From Pedobacter sp. ASV17 (GTDB lineage: Bacteria > Bacteroidota > Bacteroidia > Sphingobacteriales > Sphingobacteriaceae), in the NCBI RefSeq assembly GCF_016429065.1, contig NZ_JAELTX010000034.1:1-42942 (forward strand): a stretch of 42,942 bases of DNA. Reading direction: 5' to 3'. Shown in pieces: positions 22,086 through 29,413 of this stretch. Numbering within the stretch: the first letter of the stretch is position 1; each line of letters starts with the position of its first letter. A program made the position numbers and the translations under genes. Under the pieces are notes generated by a model. The model searched no databases. It had not been told where the DNA came from and saw nothing but the letters and a program-made list of their open reading frames with translations.

Positions 22086-22155
22086 AAACAGGTTACAAGG
22101 GACGGATAGCAGGCGCAGCCACTTATTTGCGGGCATCCGTTCCCTGGGCTTGTTA
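22086..22155 (+). promoter_or_regulatory. Long imperfect hairpin between lysozyme and spike cassette
   Basis: GGGACGGAT (22099-22107) pairs with ATCCGTTCCC (22135-22144) with one bulge, and the pairing continues outward (AACAGG with TTGTT). No T run follows, so it is not a simple terminator. It could be a transcript-processing or attenuation site. Confidence 0.4.
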
Positions 22156-22167
22156 ATTTTAGGAAAA

Positions 22168-22599
22168 ATGGAAGAAATAGGCTATATCGGCGAAGATACC
22201 ATAAACACACCACCGCCGCCAATCCCAGATACCGACGAGCCGACCCCAAAGAGCTATAGCCCGATGTCGTTTATGCCTACGGAAACGGGGGTTACAAATG
22301 CGACTTTTCAGCTATGGTCTACGGGCAACCTGCCATCAAATACGAACCTGGTAATGAGGCTGCACCAGTTGGGCAACTACAAAAGTGCAATGATCGTACT
22401 GGAGGCCGCAGAGGGGGCGGATAAGGATGAAGTGCTCGCAAGGTTCTGGCAGGATGGAACACACCCCAGCAATGTCAAGGGACTACCTTTAAAGCACATG
22501 GGTGTAATCGAGATAAGGGGACAGGAAAACGTTAAAAATTTTAGGATCGTTACCGCCGATGACAGGTCGCATACGATCAACATACAATATTTCAATTAA
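22168..22599 (+). CDS. Spike-cassette protein, hypothetical
   Basis: I choose the ATG at 22168 (MEEIGYIGEDTINTPPPPIP), 143 aa, preceded by AGGAAAA; the TTG at 22150 is less likely. After a Pro-rich linker comes a beta-rich domain (VTNATFQLWSTGNLPSNTNL, HMGVIEIRGQENVKNFRIVT). Its TAA overlaps the next ATG. It probably joins the spike to the vertex. No family is recognised. Confidence 0.6.
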   Translation: MEEIGYIGEDTINTPPPPIPDTDEPTPKSYSPMSFMPTETGVTNATFQLWSTGNLPSNTNLVMRLHQLGNYKSAMIVLEAAEGADKDEVLARFWQDGTHPSNVKGLPLKHMGVIEIRGQENVKNFRIVTADDRSHTINIQYFN

Positions 22600-23378
22600 T
22601 GGCAAACAACCTTATTAAAAGCAAGATTTACCAGCCCAGCGAAAATGGCAGCGGTAGCGGCAACGGTAGCGGGGGCGATCTTTCGTTTAATGGAAATAGG
22701 CCAATTACCCGAGAGGTTGTCGGCCTAAAAGGCGTTACGCCTGGTGGTAACAACATTAAAACGGCTCTCGAAAATGTCCTTTACCCTCCAGTAGGGCCAG
22801 AAGTGACGTTGACAGTAAATAACCCTATTAGGGAAATCGGAGCTTCGGTAGCCTATACCCTTGATTGGACGGTTACCAAGAAAACCAATCCTATCGAGGG
22901 TATAACCGTGGACGGTGTGGAAGTTGTTCCAACGGGTATTTCGCAGAGTGGCAGCAAATCGGGGAATTTTCCCGCTGCAAGTGGAGCCCACACGAAAAGT
23001 ATTTTTGCAACAGATGGTGCGCAGGATGCTTCCGCTTTCGTTACGGTTAAGTTTTTGCCCAGGATGTTTTTTGGCAATATTAACAAGACGAGCGGCATCA
23101 CCGATGCGGATATTCTGGCGATCAGCGGCAACGAGCTTCGTGAGGACAGGTTTAAGACATTTACCAATTTTGGTGGTGGTGCGCTATATCCGATTTTCGT
23201 AGTTCCCGTTTCTTTTGGTATGCCAGCGTTTACGGTAAATGGTCTGGCCAATACAGATTTTACGGTGGTAAGGTCAAATTCACCTTTTGTCAATTCCCAG
23301 GGCGCAACGGTAATGGTCAACGTTATCGTTTTCAATAATCGCTACAATTCACCTCTTAATTCACTAGCTATCGTATAA
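22599..23378 (+). CDS. Fibre/appendage protein
   Basis: This 259-aa protein has a Gly/Ser linker (GSGSGNGSGGDLSFNG) and the motif ITREVVGLKGVTPGGNNIKT followed by ALENVLYPPVGP. The (V)GG/GLK.G...L..(I)L.....LYP sequence is widespread in tail-fibre and baseplate-associated proteins of Bacteroidota phages. Two Ig-like or beta domains follow (VTLTVNNPIREIGASVAYTL, LPRMFFGNINKTSGITDADI). It is stop-start coupled to both neighbours. It looks like a receptor-binding or spike component shared with tailed phages. Confidence 0.7.
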   Translation: MANNLIKSKIYQPSENGSGSGNGSGGDLSFNGNRPITREVVGLKGVTPGGNNIKTALENVLYPPVGPEVTLTVNNPIREIGASVAYTLDWTVTKKTNPIEGITVDGVEVVPTGISQSGSKSGNFPAASGAHTKSIFATDGAQDASAFVTVKFLPRMFFGNINKTSGITDADILAISGNELREDRFKTFTNFGGGALYPIFVVPVSFGMPAFTVNGLANTDFTVVRSNSPFVNSQGATVMVNVIVFNNRYNSPLNSLAIV

Positions 23379-24634
23379 TGAAAAATCAGGGAACACTTAT
23401 CGGTGCGCCGATCACGATCAATGATAGCGAGGACTTATATCCTTCGGCATTCCAGCGTGAGATAAAAGGGGGACACCATAAAAGGACATTGTTTGTTGAG
23501 CTTGCAACATTTCCAGCCCATCTAAAGGAGGCTGGTATGACCTGTTACGTTTCCGAGAACAAAAATACCTACCAGCTTGCCGATGATCTGACAACTTGGA
23601 ACCTCCACGTAAGCGCATCATCTGGAAGCGGTGGCGGAACCGTTGATCCAGGAACGGGCGGCAACAGTTCAAGCGCAACGATCATCAGCGGTAATTTTGG
23701 AGAATGGACAAACATTTTGGCAAAGTCCGCAAGTATTTTCGATGAGCAGCTGGCGATCCAGTTTAAGACCGATCTTTCCGCATTCCCTACTAGGGCGATA
23801 ACCTATTTGACGGGGCAGTTTGGTTTGGCATCCGCTTTTGACGGTACCGAGATCACCCTTGGCACACTGCCTGCGAGCAATAGGCCGAAATCCAAAATTA
23901 AAAAGTGGATCGCCTGTAGAGGCGTGGAGCTTTACCTCGTTGTAGAAACCACGGGAGCAATCAAGCTTTTAAGCAAGGATGGATTTAAACTGCCCGTTGC
24001 AACTGCTGGAACGGAAAATGATCCCTACCATATCGACGTTTTTTTCAATCCAAATATTGCTACAGTCGAACCGACCATTTACACGTATACCCGTAAAGCC
24101 ACATTCATTAAAAATAACTGCGGAGCTGGTGAGAATGGAACAGAGGTAGAATTTAGCAAGCAATACGCCTCAATTTTGAGCATGGAGGATGCGCAAAATA
24201 TGGCTATGGCAGATCCAAACTTTGAAAATTTGGGACAGGCTAAAGCGAATGCCGACGGAACGTGCGAAACGGAGGAACTGGAAAATAACACCGTTTATAT
24301 TACACCAACATATCCAACCCCTCAAGTTGGTATGTACAACGTTTTCGGCTTTAAGTTTGAAAGCGAAAGGCCATTAAATGAATATATAACAGTGCATTTT
24401 GAGGCACGATATGAGGGCGTTGGCGGTGGTGCTGGAGAGGCAAAGTACACTAATATAATTACACTTCCCCCAAATAGTACCGATTTCGATCCTGGAGGTT
24501 ATCCAGTATTGGCCAGTCCAGCAGCCCAGGAACCAACGATTACAATTTTATCCGTAACTCCGTCAGACGGCATGCTTGTTACAGAGTACGGAACAACTAA
24601 TAAATTTAAACTAGCAGTTCCACAATATGGATAG
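23378..24634 (+). CDS. Spike protein with DUF5977 domain
   Basis: This is a 418-aa protein. Its N-terminus (~1-80) looks like a fibre base. A Gly/Ser linker (~80-98) leads to a beta-rich middle domain. The segment RKATFIKNNCGAGENGTEVE, then FSKQYASILSMEDAQNMAMA and ANADGTC, matches DUF5977, a domain common in Bacteroidota surface and phage proteins with paired Cys. A C-terminal Ig-like domain (~325-418) follows. It overlaps the next small gene by 8 nt. It probably contributes to host recognition. Confidence 0.7.
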   Translation: MKNQGTLIGAPITINDSEDLYPSAFQREIKGGHHKRTLFVELATFPAHLKEAGMTCYVSENKNTYQLADDLTTWNLHVSASSGSGGGTVDPGTGGNSSSATIISGNFGEWTNILAKSASIFDEQLAIQFKTDLSAFPTRAITYLTGQFGLASAFDGTEITLGTLPASNRPKSKIKKWIACRGVELYLVVETTGAIKLLSKDGFKLPVATAGTENDPYHIDVFFNPNIATVEPTIYTYTRKATFIKNNCGAGENGTEVEFSKQYASILSMEDAQNMAMADPNFENLGQAKANADGTCETEELENNTVYITPTYPTPQVGMYNVFGFKFESERPLNEYITVHFEARYEGVGGGAGEAKYTNIITLPPNSTDFDPGGYPVLASPAAQEPTITILSVTPSDGMLVTEYGTTNKFKLAVPQYG

Positions 24635-24797
24635 GTTTGCAAAAAAAAGTGAGGTTGGCGAATTGGAAAATTTGCAGACCACAAGTAAGGAAAACATTGT
24701 TGCGGCAACCAACGAACTCGACAACGAGGTTTCGCAGTTGCAGACCGACAACATCACATTGAGTATTTACAAAGTAAGCAATTACGCAACATTATAA
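24627..24797 (+). CDS. 56-aa fibre-linker coiled-coil protein
   Basis: The ORF (MDRFAKKSEVGELENLQTTS, then KENIVAATNELDNEVSQLQT) is the repeat-like trimeric linker seen in phage fibres (NLQT..K..IV.A.NEL). It is usually part of a long protein; here it stands alone and overlaps the previous gene. It could assemble with its neighbours as a stalk. Confidence 0.6.
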   Translation: MDRFAKKSEVGELENLQTTSKENIVAATNELDNEVSQLQTDNITLSIYKVSNYATL

Positions 24798-24801
24798 TAG
24801 A

Positions 24802-25230
24802 ATGGCAAAGAACGAAAAGGTATATTTTACCAAGGATTTGAGGTTTAAGCCGGTATCATTCCTACCAGCGGATACAACAGTAGCTAAACAGATTTTTAAC
24901 CCAAGCGTAGAGGGTAGCCGTGTAGACGGGTTGGCAATTTCTTCAACTTCCGCAATTCAGCGGGTATTGCTTTTGCAGGTAAATAATGGAGCTGGCGAAA
25001 TTTCTCCGTTAGGTCATATTACCGTGCCTGCTGGAGCTGGTACTAACGGAAGTGTTTCGGTGGTTTCGGGACTTAACCGAGGTAATTTGCCGTGGTTAAA
25101 GATCGATAGTAATGGAAACCCTTATATCAACCTGAACTATAACATGAATTTGGAAGCAAAACTTCTTACCACTTTAGATACGGGGGAAACTATTGCTATT
25201 ACGACTTTTGGTGCTAACTACGACGCATAA
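24802..25230 (+). CDS. Spike-cassette beta protein
   Basis: This 142-aa protein starts 4 nt after the linker gene. It is beta-rich (VYFTKDLRFKPVSFLPADTT, AIQRVLLLQVNNGAGEISPL) with Gly/Ala turns and no Cys. No named family is recognised. Position between the linker and the LamG-like protein suggests a spike component. Confidence 0.6.
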   Translation: MAKNEKVYFTKDLRFKPVSFLPADTTVAKQIFNPSVEGSRVDGLAISSTSAIQRVLLLQVNNGAGEISPLGHITVPAGAGTNGSVSVVSGLNRGNLPWLKIDSNGNPYINLNYNMNLEAKLLTTLDTGETIAITTFGANYDA

Positions 25231-26096
25231 TGACTAACAACAGTGACGGGCTTACACCTACGGTAAGGCCACAATTGGGCGTGGGATTTGGCAGGGTATT
25301 GCCTGCACCGTTTGGCTTTGACGACTGTTTTGGCCGAGATGTAGGCAATGGTTATTTCTCAATTCCCAATCTGATCGGCAAGCTGATTCCTGATGAGGTA
25401 TCCTTTGAGGTTTACTTTAAAAATTCGGCGATCCAGAATAATTTCTTTCAGATTGGCGGTGCGCTTAATGAGCTGGATGGTTTCAATATGGGTTCTTCCA
25501 ACAACAATAGTATGTCGTTGGGCACTGGGGCTGGTAGTGGTTATGGCTATGGCGGCTTAAACATGTTGGTTGATGGTTCTATTGTCCAACATGTTTTGGG
25601 TACTTGGTCTCGCAATATTGATGGAGCTGGAAAGGGTGCGATCTATAAGGATGGCGGCACTGGTGGCCACCCATTAACGGGATTGACCGCACCGATCAAC
25701 GGAAGGACTAGCGCAATAGGTTCAGATGGCAAGTGTGGGGAGCCTATAATGATCAGCAGGGCGGTTTTTGGTATAGGGGCATACGGATATAATCCCAATA
25801 CATATTTAAGTACTGGTAAATGGGACGAATTTAGGATGTACAGAAAATGTCTGACGGCTTCTGATGCCCTCTTGAATTGGAATGCGGGAATTGGGAACAA
25901 TCCATCGAACACCGAGCATCTGGTATTTTGGTATAAATTCCAATCATTTGAGATGCTCGATTTTTCGGAACTACAGGACGGCTCCGACATAAGGCTGGGA
26001 ATGCGTGACCATAGTGGAAACAATAACCATGCGCAACCAACTGGGGGACTGGATACCGACCCGCTTAGTAGCGGCTACGTCCTTAAACCTTTTTAA
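25230..26096 (+). CDS. LamG/concanavalin-like receptor-binding protein
   Basis: This 288-aa protein reads as a LamG-like jelly-roll: DEVSFEVYFKNSAIQNNFFQ, HVLGTWSRNIDGAGKGAIYK and GKWDEFRMYRKCLTASDALL, with a closing segment LVFWYKFQSFEMLDFSELQD. Such domains bind glycans. As the last protein of the spike cassette it is the best candidate for the tip that contacts the host surface. Its ATG shares bases with the previous stop. Confidence 0.72.
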   Translation: MTNNSDGLTPTVRPQLGVGFGRVLPAPFGFDDCFGRDVGNGYFSIPNLIGKLIPDEVSFEVYFKNSAIQNNFFQIGGALNELDGFNMGSSNNNSMSLGTGAGSGYGYGGLNMLVDGSIVQHVLGTWSRNIDGAGKGAIYKDGGTGGHPLTGLTAPINGRTSAIGSDGKCGEPIMISRAVFGIGAYGYNPNTYLSTGKWDEFRMYRKCLTASDALLNWNAGIGNNPSNTEHLVFWYKFQSFEMLDFSELQDGSDIRLGMRDHSGNNNHAQPTGGLDTDPLSSGYVLKPF

Positions 26097-26115
26097 ACAA
26101 AACAAACAAACTATA

Positions 26116-26376
26116 ATGAGCAGAATAGCAACTATTTTAACGCAATTGGGAGCGGGAACCGCTGGATTTGCGGCAGCGGTGCAGCCAATGGTCGAAGCTG
26201 GCCAGAGCGCAGCTACCGATTTCGTGCAACAGGCCGCAACGGGTCTAGAAAACCCAAACAACTATGTAAAGGGCTTGGTCGTGTCAGGCATTATCCAGGT
26301 CGTACTCCGTTTAATAGATAAATGGAGCGAAAAGCGGAAAGCCAAGAAAGCGGCCGAAAAGGAAGCCTTAAAGTAA
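26116..26376 (+). CDS. Holin-like protein
   Basis: I choose the ATG at 26116 (MSRIATILTQLGAGTAGFAA), 86 aa, because of the leader AACAAACAAAC directly upstream. One hydrophobic stretch (~53-68, GLVVSGIIQVVLRLIDKW) and a strongly charged C-terminus (SEKRKAKKAAEKEALK) fit a small holin or a virion membrane protein. It is the last gene before the late terminator. Confidence 0.5.
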   Translation: MSRIATILTQLGAGTAGFAAAVQPMVEAGQSAATDFVQQAATGLENPNNYVKGLVVSGIIQVVLRLIDKWSEKRKAKKAAEKEALK

Positions 26377-26380
26377 ACTG

Positions 26381-26416
26381 AAATCCCTAAACCTCATCGT
26401 TTGGGGATTTTTTTTT
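26381..26416 (+). terminator. Late operon terminator
   Basis: AAATCCC, T, AAAC (26381-26392) pair with GTTT, G, GGGATTT (26399-26410), and a T run follows. It ends the late transcript before the convergent integrase gene. Confidence 0.8.
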
Positions 26417-26477
26417 GCTGAAGTATAGTTAGAAATAACTATGTAGGCCAGCACAGTCGTTTATGACAATTTCAGAT

Positions 26478-27632
26478 CTAAATTATCGGGGATTTGTCGA
26501 AAGCCGTTTCATCGGCCAATAGCCCCAACGATTTTAGGTAGGTACTCAATTCCTCCAGGTTGCTATGCCCCGTTTGCTGTTGCAGGCTCTTGATATCGAT
26601 CCCAGCTTTATAGTGTTCAACAACACCAGTATGTTTCCAGCTGTAGAGCGTGTAGCCATAGCCTATCAATTCCATTTCCTTTAAAATCTTGTTATGATTT
26701 GTCCAGGTGAAATTTTTCTGTAGGGGTTTGTTGCAGCATTCAAGGCCATAGCCGAAAAGATAGCTATTGCCAGGGTAGTTCTCCAGTTGCATTTCCGTTA
26801 TTATCGCCCTAAGGCCATCTGAAATCCGCACGTATCTTATTTTATGGTTTTTGGTGATGTTGGCAGGCAATACGATCACATTATCCTTTGGGTTGATCAT
26901 ATTGATCCGCATTCTGCCAAGTTCCGCTGGTCTTATAAAACCGTAGTACATAAAGGCTGCAAAATACCAAAGCCTTATATTCCTGTCCCGTATGGCTTCC
27001 TTTAACAGGGGAATCTGTTTGGTATCGAATGCAATGTTCTTGCCCAGGTCTTCAGGTTCTTTCCTGATCCTGCTCGCGGGATTGCTTTCGATCATGTTCC
27101 TTTCTACCATCATCCCCAAAAGTGCCTTTATGGCCAGGCAATGTTTGTTCCTGGTGGTGTTGCTGATCCCCCGTGTCTGTGCGAAGTCTAGATAGCTTAT
27201 AACATCGGCTTTCTGTAGGGATTTTACAGGCCATTTGTCCCAGCCCTGCGTTTTGCAGAAGGCAACGAACATATTTATGATTGACGAATAGCTGGAGTAG
27301 GTGGATTTGCGCTTGCTGTTCTTAACGGCCATCATCATTACCTTGAAAGCATCGGCGATGTTATATTCCTTTCTGAAATTGATGATCTTGGCTTCCTGCT
27401 CGCTGTGTTTTTTGGGGTTGACGTGGAAACCGTTGGTAAGGAGCTTATTTATTTCCCTTATCCTGGTCGCCGCAAAAGTCCTTTTCGCCGATTTGCTCGG
27501 CTGCTTGTCTACTTCGTAGTCCCTTTTGCGCATGATCTTGCCCGTTATGGCATTCCATACATAGAAAACGATATACCAGCGATCGGTTTCGCTTTCTATC
27601 AATCGGGCTAGTTTATAGGGAGGTTCTGGCAT
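26478..27632 (-). CDS. int: Tyrosine integrase
   Basis: I start at the ATG at 27632 (MPEPPYKLARLIESETDRWY), 384 aa; the frame stays open into the tRNA but that stretch reads tRNA sequence. An N-terminal arm-binding part and a SAM-like core-binding domain (~90-180) precede the catalytic domain. Catalytic residues are Arg234 (FIRPAELGR), a lysine near 261, His356 (QTGHSNLE) and Tyr365 (STYLKSLG). The usual HxxR box is replaced by Tyr330-xx-Lys333 (LYSWKHTG). It is adjacent to the att site in tRNA-His and surely catalyses insertion and excision. Confidence 0.92.
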   Translation of the reverse strand: MPEPPYKLARLIESETDRWYIVFYVWNAITGKIMRKRDYEVDKQPSKSAKRTFAATRIREINKLLTNGFHVNPKKHSEQEAKIINFRKEYNIADAFKVMMMAVKNSKRKSTYSSYSSIINMFVAFCKTQGWDKWPVKSLQKADVISYLDFAQTRGISNTTRNKHCLAIKALLGMMVERNMIESNPASRIRKEPEDLGKNIAFDTKQIPLLKEAIRDRNIRLWYFAAFMYYGFIRPAELGRMRINMINPKDNVIVLPANITKNHKIRYVRISDGLRAIITEMQLENYPGNSYLFGYGLECCNKPLQKNFTWTNHNKILKEMELIGYGYTLYSWKHTGVVEHYKAGIDIKSLQQQTGHSNLEELSTYLKSLGLLADETAFDKSPII

Positions 27633-27691
27633 TTCGGAGGCGTTTTCGATTAATTGGTGGCGGTCTTTTACTGACGCAAGGAATGACGCTA

Positions 27692-27729
27692 AAAACAAAA
27701 AACCGTCCCTACAATCATGTAAGGACGGT
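27692..27729 (-). terminator. Terminator at the right end of the element (serves tRNA-His)
   Basis: Read on the minus strand, ACCGTCC and GGACGGT (plus-strand 27723-27729 and 27702-27708) form a stem with an inner TTACA/TGTA pairing, followed by TTTTTTG. It lies 4 bp inside attR, just downstream of the tRNA-His 3' end. It replaces the terminator that integration moved to 4138-4168. Confidence 0.75.
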
Positions 27730-27732
27730 AAC

Positions 27733-27747
27733 GGGTGGCTGATGGGG
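27733..27747. repeat. attR core (15-bp direct repeat)
   Basis: GGGTGGCTGATGGGG is identical to 4177-4191 and covers the 3' end of tRNA-His plus one base. Here it is part of the intact tRNA, so integration restored a functional gene. Confidence 0.88.
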
Positions 27748-27808
27748 CTCGAACCCACGACCCTCGGCACCACAAACCAATACTCTAACCAACTGAGCTA
27801 CAGCCACC
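27734..27808 (-). tRNA. tRNA-His (GTG)
   Basis: The minus strand folds as a cloverleaf: an 8-bp acceptor GGTGGCTG/CAGCCACC that includes the extra G-1:C73 pair typical of tRNA-His, a D-arm GCTC...GAGT, an anticodon stem TTGGT/GCCGA with loop TTGTGGT (anticodon GTG), and a T-arm with GTTCGAG. CCA is not encoded. It is the integration target of the phage-like element. Confidence 0.93.
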
Positions 27809-27824
27809 GTGTTTTTTAGTGTCA

Positions 27825-27855
27825 CAAAAGTACAACTTTATACATTCGAAACAAA
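27825..27855 (-). promoter_or_regulatory. tRNA-His promoter (Bacteroidota consensus)
   Basis: On the minus strand TTTG (plus 27852-27855) is followed after exactly 19 nt by TACTTTTG (plus 27825-27832), a perfect TTTG-N19-TAnnTTTG. The tRNA starts 16 nt downstream of the -7 element. Confidence 0.8.
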
Positions 27856-27998
27856 TATTTTTTAGCTAAAAATTTAAAAAAAATACAAGCGGCTATTTTT
27901 CAAATATTTGCGTTTTGATCAATAGAGATGATTTTTTAGTTACAAGGTAAAACGTAGCTATATAAGTCCTATTTTGCTCCAATTAAAGCGTAGATAAC

Positions 27999-29270
27999 AT
28001 GGAATTCTTAATTATTTTGGTGCTGGTACTGATCAATGGCGTGTTTGCCATGAGCGAATTGTCTTTAGTTTCTTCAAGGAGGTATAAACTAGAAAAGGCA
28101 GCAAAGAAAGGGAACAACGGCGCAAAAACGGCGCTTGAATTGGCCGATAATCCAACCAGATTTTTAAGCACCGTACAAATTGGCATTACCCTTATTGGTA
28201 TTTTATTGGGGGTATATAGCGGCGAGAGCATCACCAAGAATATTACCCAAGCAGTGGCGGGAGTAGAATTATTAGCTCCTTACGCCACCCAAATTGGCAC
28301 CATTCTATCCGTAGTATTCATTACCTATTTATCTATTGTATTGGGCGAGCTGTTTCCAAAACGTTTAGGGCTAACCTTTCCAGAACCTGTGGCCATGCTC
28401 ATTTCACGCCCGATGAAAATATTATCAGCCATTACCTCGCCATTTGTATGGTTGCTCACCACCTCAAACAATATCCTGTTAAAGATTTTCGGGATCAAAG
28501 CCAATCGCGATAGCAAAGTAACTGAAGAAGAAATTAAGGCCATTGTAAAAGAAAGTGCCGAAGGAGGGGAGATCCAAGAAATTGAGCATAGCATTGTAGA
28601 ACGTGTTTTTGAACTGGGCGATAAGAAAGTAAGTTCGCTATACACCCACCGAAGCGATTTGGTTTACTTTAACGAAACCGACGATTGGGATACCATTCGA
28701 CATAAGATCAATAGTGAAAAACATTCTGCTTATCCAGTATGTACCAAAAATAGTTTAGATCATATTAAAGGAATCGTACTGCTGAAAGATTTATTCGACG
28801 CCGACAATCAACCATTCTCTTTGGAGAAAATCGTTAGACAGCCCTTGTTTATCAACGAAAACAGATCAGCTTACCAAGTTTTGGAGCACTTTAAAAAAGA
28901 AAAGATGCACTATGCCATTGTGGTAGATGAATATGGCACTACGGCAGGTATGGTCACCATGGACGACGTGCTAGATGCATTGCTTGGCGATGTAACCCAA
29001 CAATATCAAATGGAATACGCCATCACCCAAAGGGCTGAAAATTCTTGGTTGGTAGATGGTTATTATAATTTGAACGAGTTCCAAAGGTTTTTTGGAATGG
29101 AAATAGATCCCGAAGTGTTCAGGACTTATACCACCGTTTCAGGACTTTTCATTTACCATACCCAAAATATTCCTGAAATAGGAGACAAGATCAATATTGA
29201 TGATTATACCTTGGAAATTGTAGACAAGGATGGCCAAAGAATTGATAAAATAATGGTGACCAAAAACTAG
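27999..29270 (+). CDS. CNNM/CorC (hemolysin-family) membrane protein
   Basis: This 423-aa protein has an N-terminal CNNM (DUF21) membrane domain with ~4 spans (~1-170), then a pair of CBS domains (~200-320, SLYTHRSDLVYFNETDDWDT, YAIVVDEYGTTAGMVTMDDV) and a C-terminal CorC_HlyC domain (~335-420, WLVDGYYNLNEFQRFFGMEI). Family members take part in magnesium/cobalt export or ion homeostasis. 'Hemolysin' is a historical name. It begins just upstream of the host cluster and is a single-gene unit. Confidence 0.93.
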   Translation: MEFLIILVLVLINGVFAMSELSLVSSRRYKLEKAAKKGNNGAKTALELADNPTRFLSTVQIGITLIGILLGVYSGESITKNITQAVAGVELLAPYATQIGTILSVVFITYLSIVLGELFPKRLGLTFPEPVAMLISRPMKILSAITSPFVWLLTTSNNILLKIFGIKANRDSKVTEEEIKAIVKESAEGGEIQEIEHSIVERVFELGDKKVSSLYTHRSDLVYFNETDDWDTIRHKINSEKHSAYPVCTKNSLDHIKGIVLLKDLFDADNQPFSLEKIVRQPLFINENRSAYQVLEHFKKEKMHYAIVVDEYGTTAGMVTMDDVLDALLGDVTQQYQMEYAITQRAENSWLVDGYYNLNEFQRFFGMEIDPEVFRTYTTVSGLFIYHTQNIPEIGDKINIDDYTLEIVDKDGQRIDKIMVTKN

Positions 29271-29356
29271 CCATTCGTCACTTTTTTGTTAGCTGTTTAC
29301 GCAATAGATAGAAATAATGACGTAAAGCGAAAAAAAGCATTCATTTAATTATGTAG

Positions 29357-29369
29357 ATTTAGTCTAAAT
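29357..29369. promoter_or_regulatory. Operator palindrome ATTTAGTCTAAAT upstream of the flavin cluster
   Basis: The dyad ATTTAG-T-CTAAAT lies 4 bp before a -7-like element TAATTTCG (29373-29380). Repressor binding there would block the promoter. The sequence resembles metal-responsive boxes of Bacteroidota; iron control is a guess. Confidence 0.5.
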
Positions 29370-29413
29370 AAGTAATTTCGCAAGCGAATTCATAACCTTA
29401 TTCTTAAATAGAA

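Larger units (their letters stand above)
4177..27747. mobile_element. Integrated tailless temperate phage-like element (23.56 kb)
   Basis: The boundaries are the 15-bp direct repeats at 4177 and 27733; one repeat plus the interior is 23,556 bp. The right end carries a tyrosine integrase next to tRNA-His, and the left end carries a phage-type repressor with an operator array. Inside are replication genes (SF3 helicase, adenine methylase), a packaging ATPase, a capsid candidate, lysis enzymes, many small membrane proteins and spike-like proteins. No terminase, portal or tail morphogenesis gene is recognisable. All key ORFs are intact, so it may still be inducible. Assignment to a virus group needs structure-based comparison. 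Confidence 0.88.

Noticed and set aside
26005..26115. N-terminal extension of the holin-like protein
   Set aside because: It overlaps the LamG-like gene and lacks a leader; AACAAACAAAC precedes the ATG at 26116.
4177..27747. Integrative conjugative element or plasmid
   Set aside because: No relaxase, VirB4/TraG-type ATPase or other conjugation gene is seen. The small ATPase is virus-type and lytic enzymes are present.
4177..27747. Ordinary tailed prophage or its remnant
   Set aside because: No terminase, portal, HK97-type capsid, tape measure, tube or sheath is recognisable, and the late block is continuous, so loss by deletion is unlikely.
27633..27773. N-terminal extension of the integrase
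   Set aside because: The extension reads the tRNA-His 3' end and its terminator; the ATG at 27632 gives a normal-length integrase.
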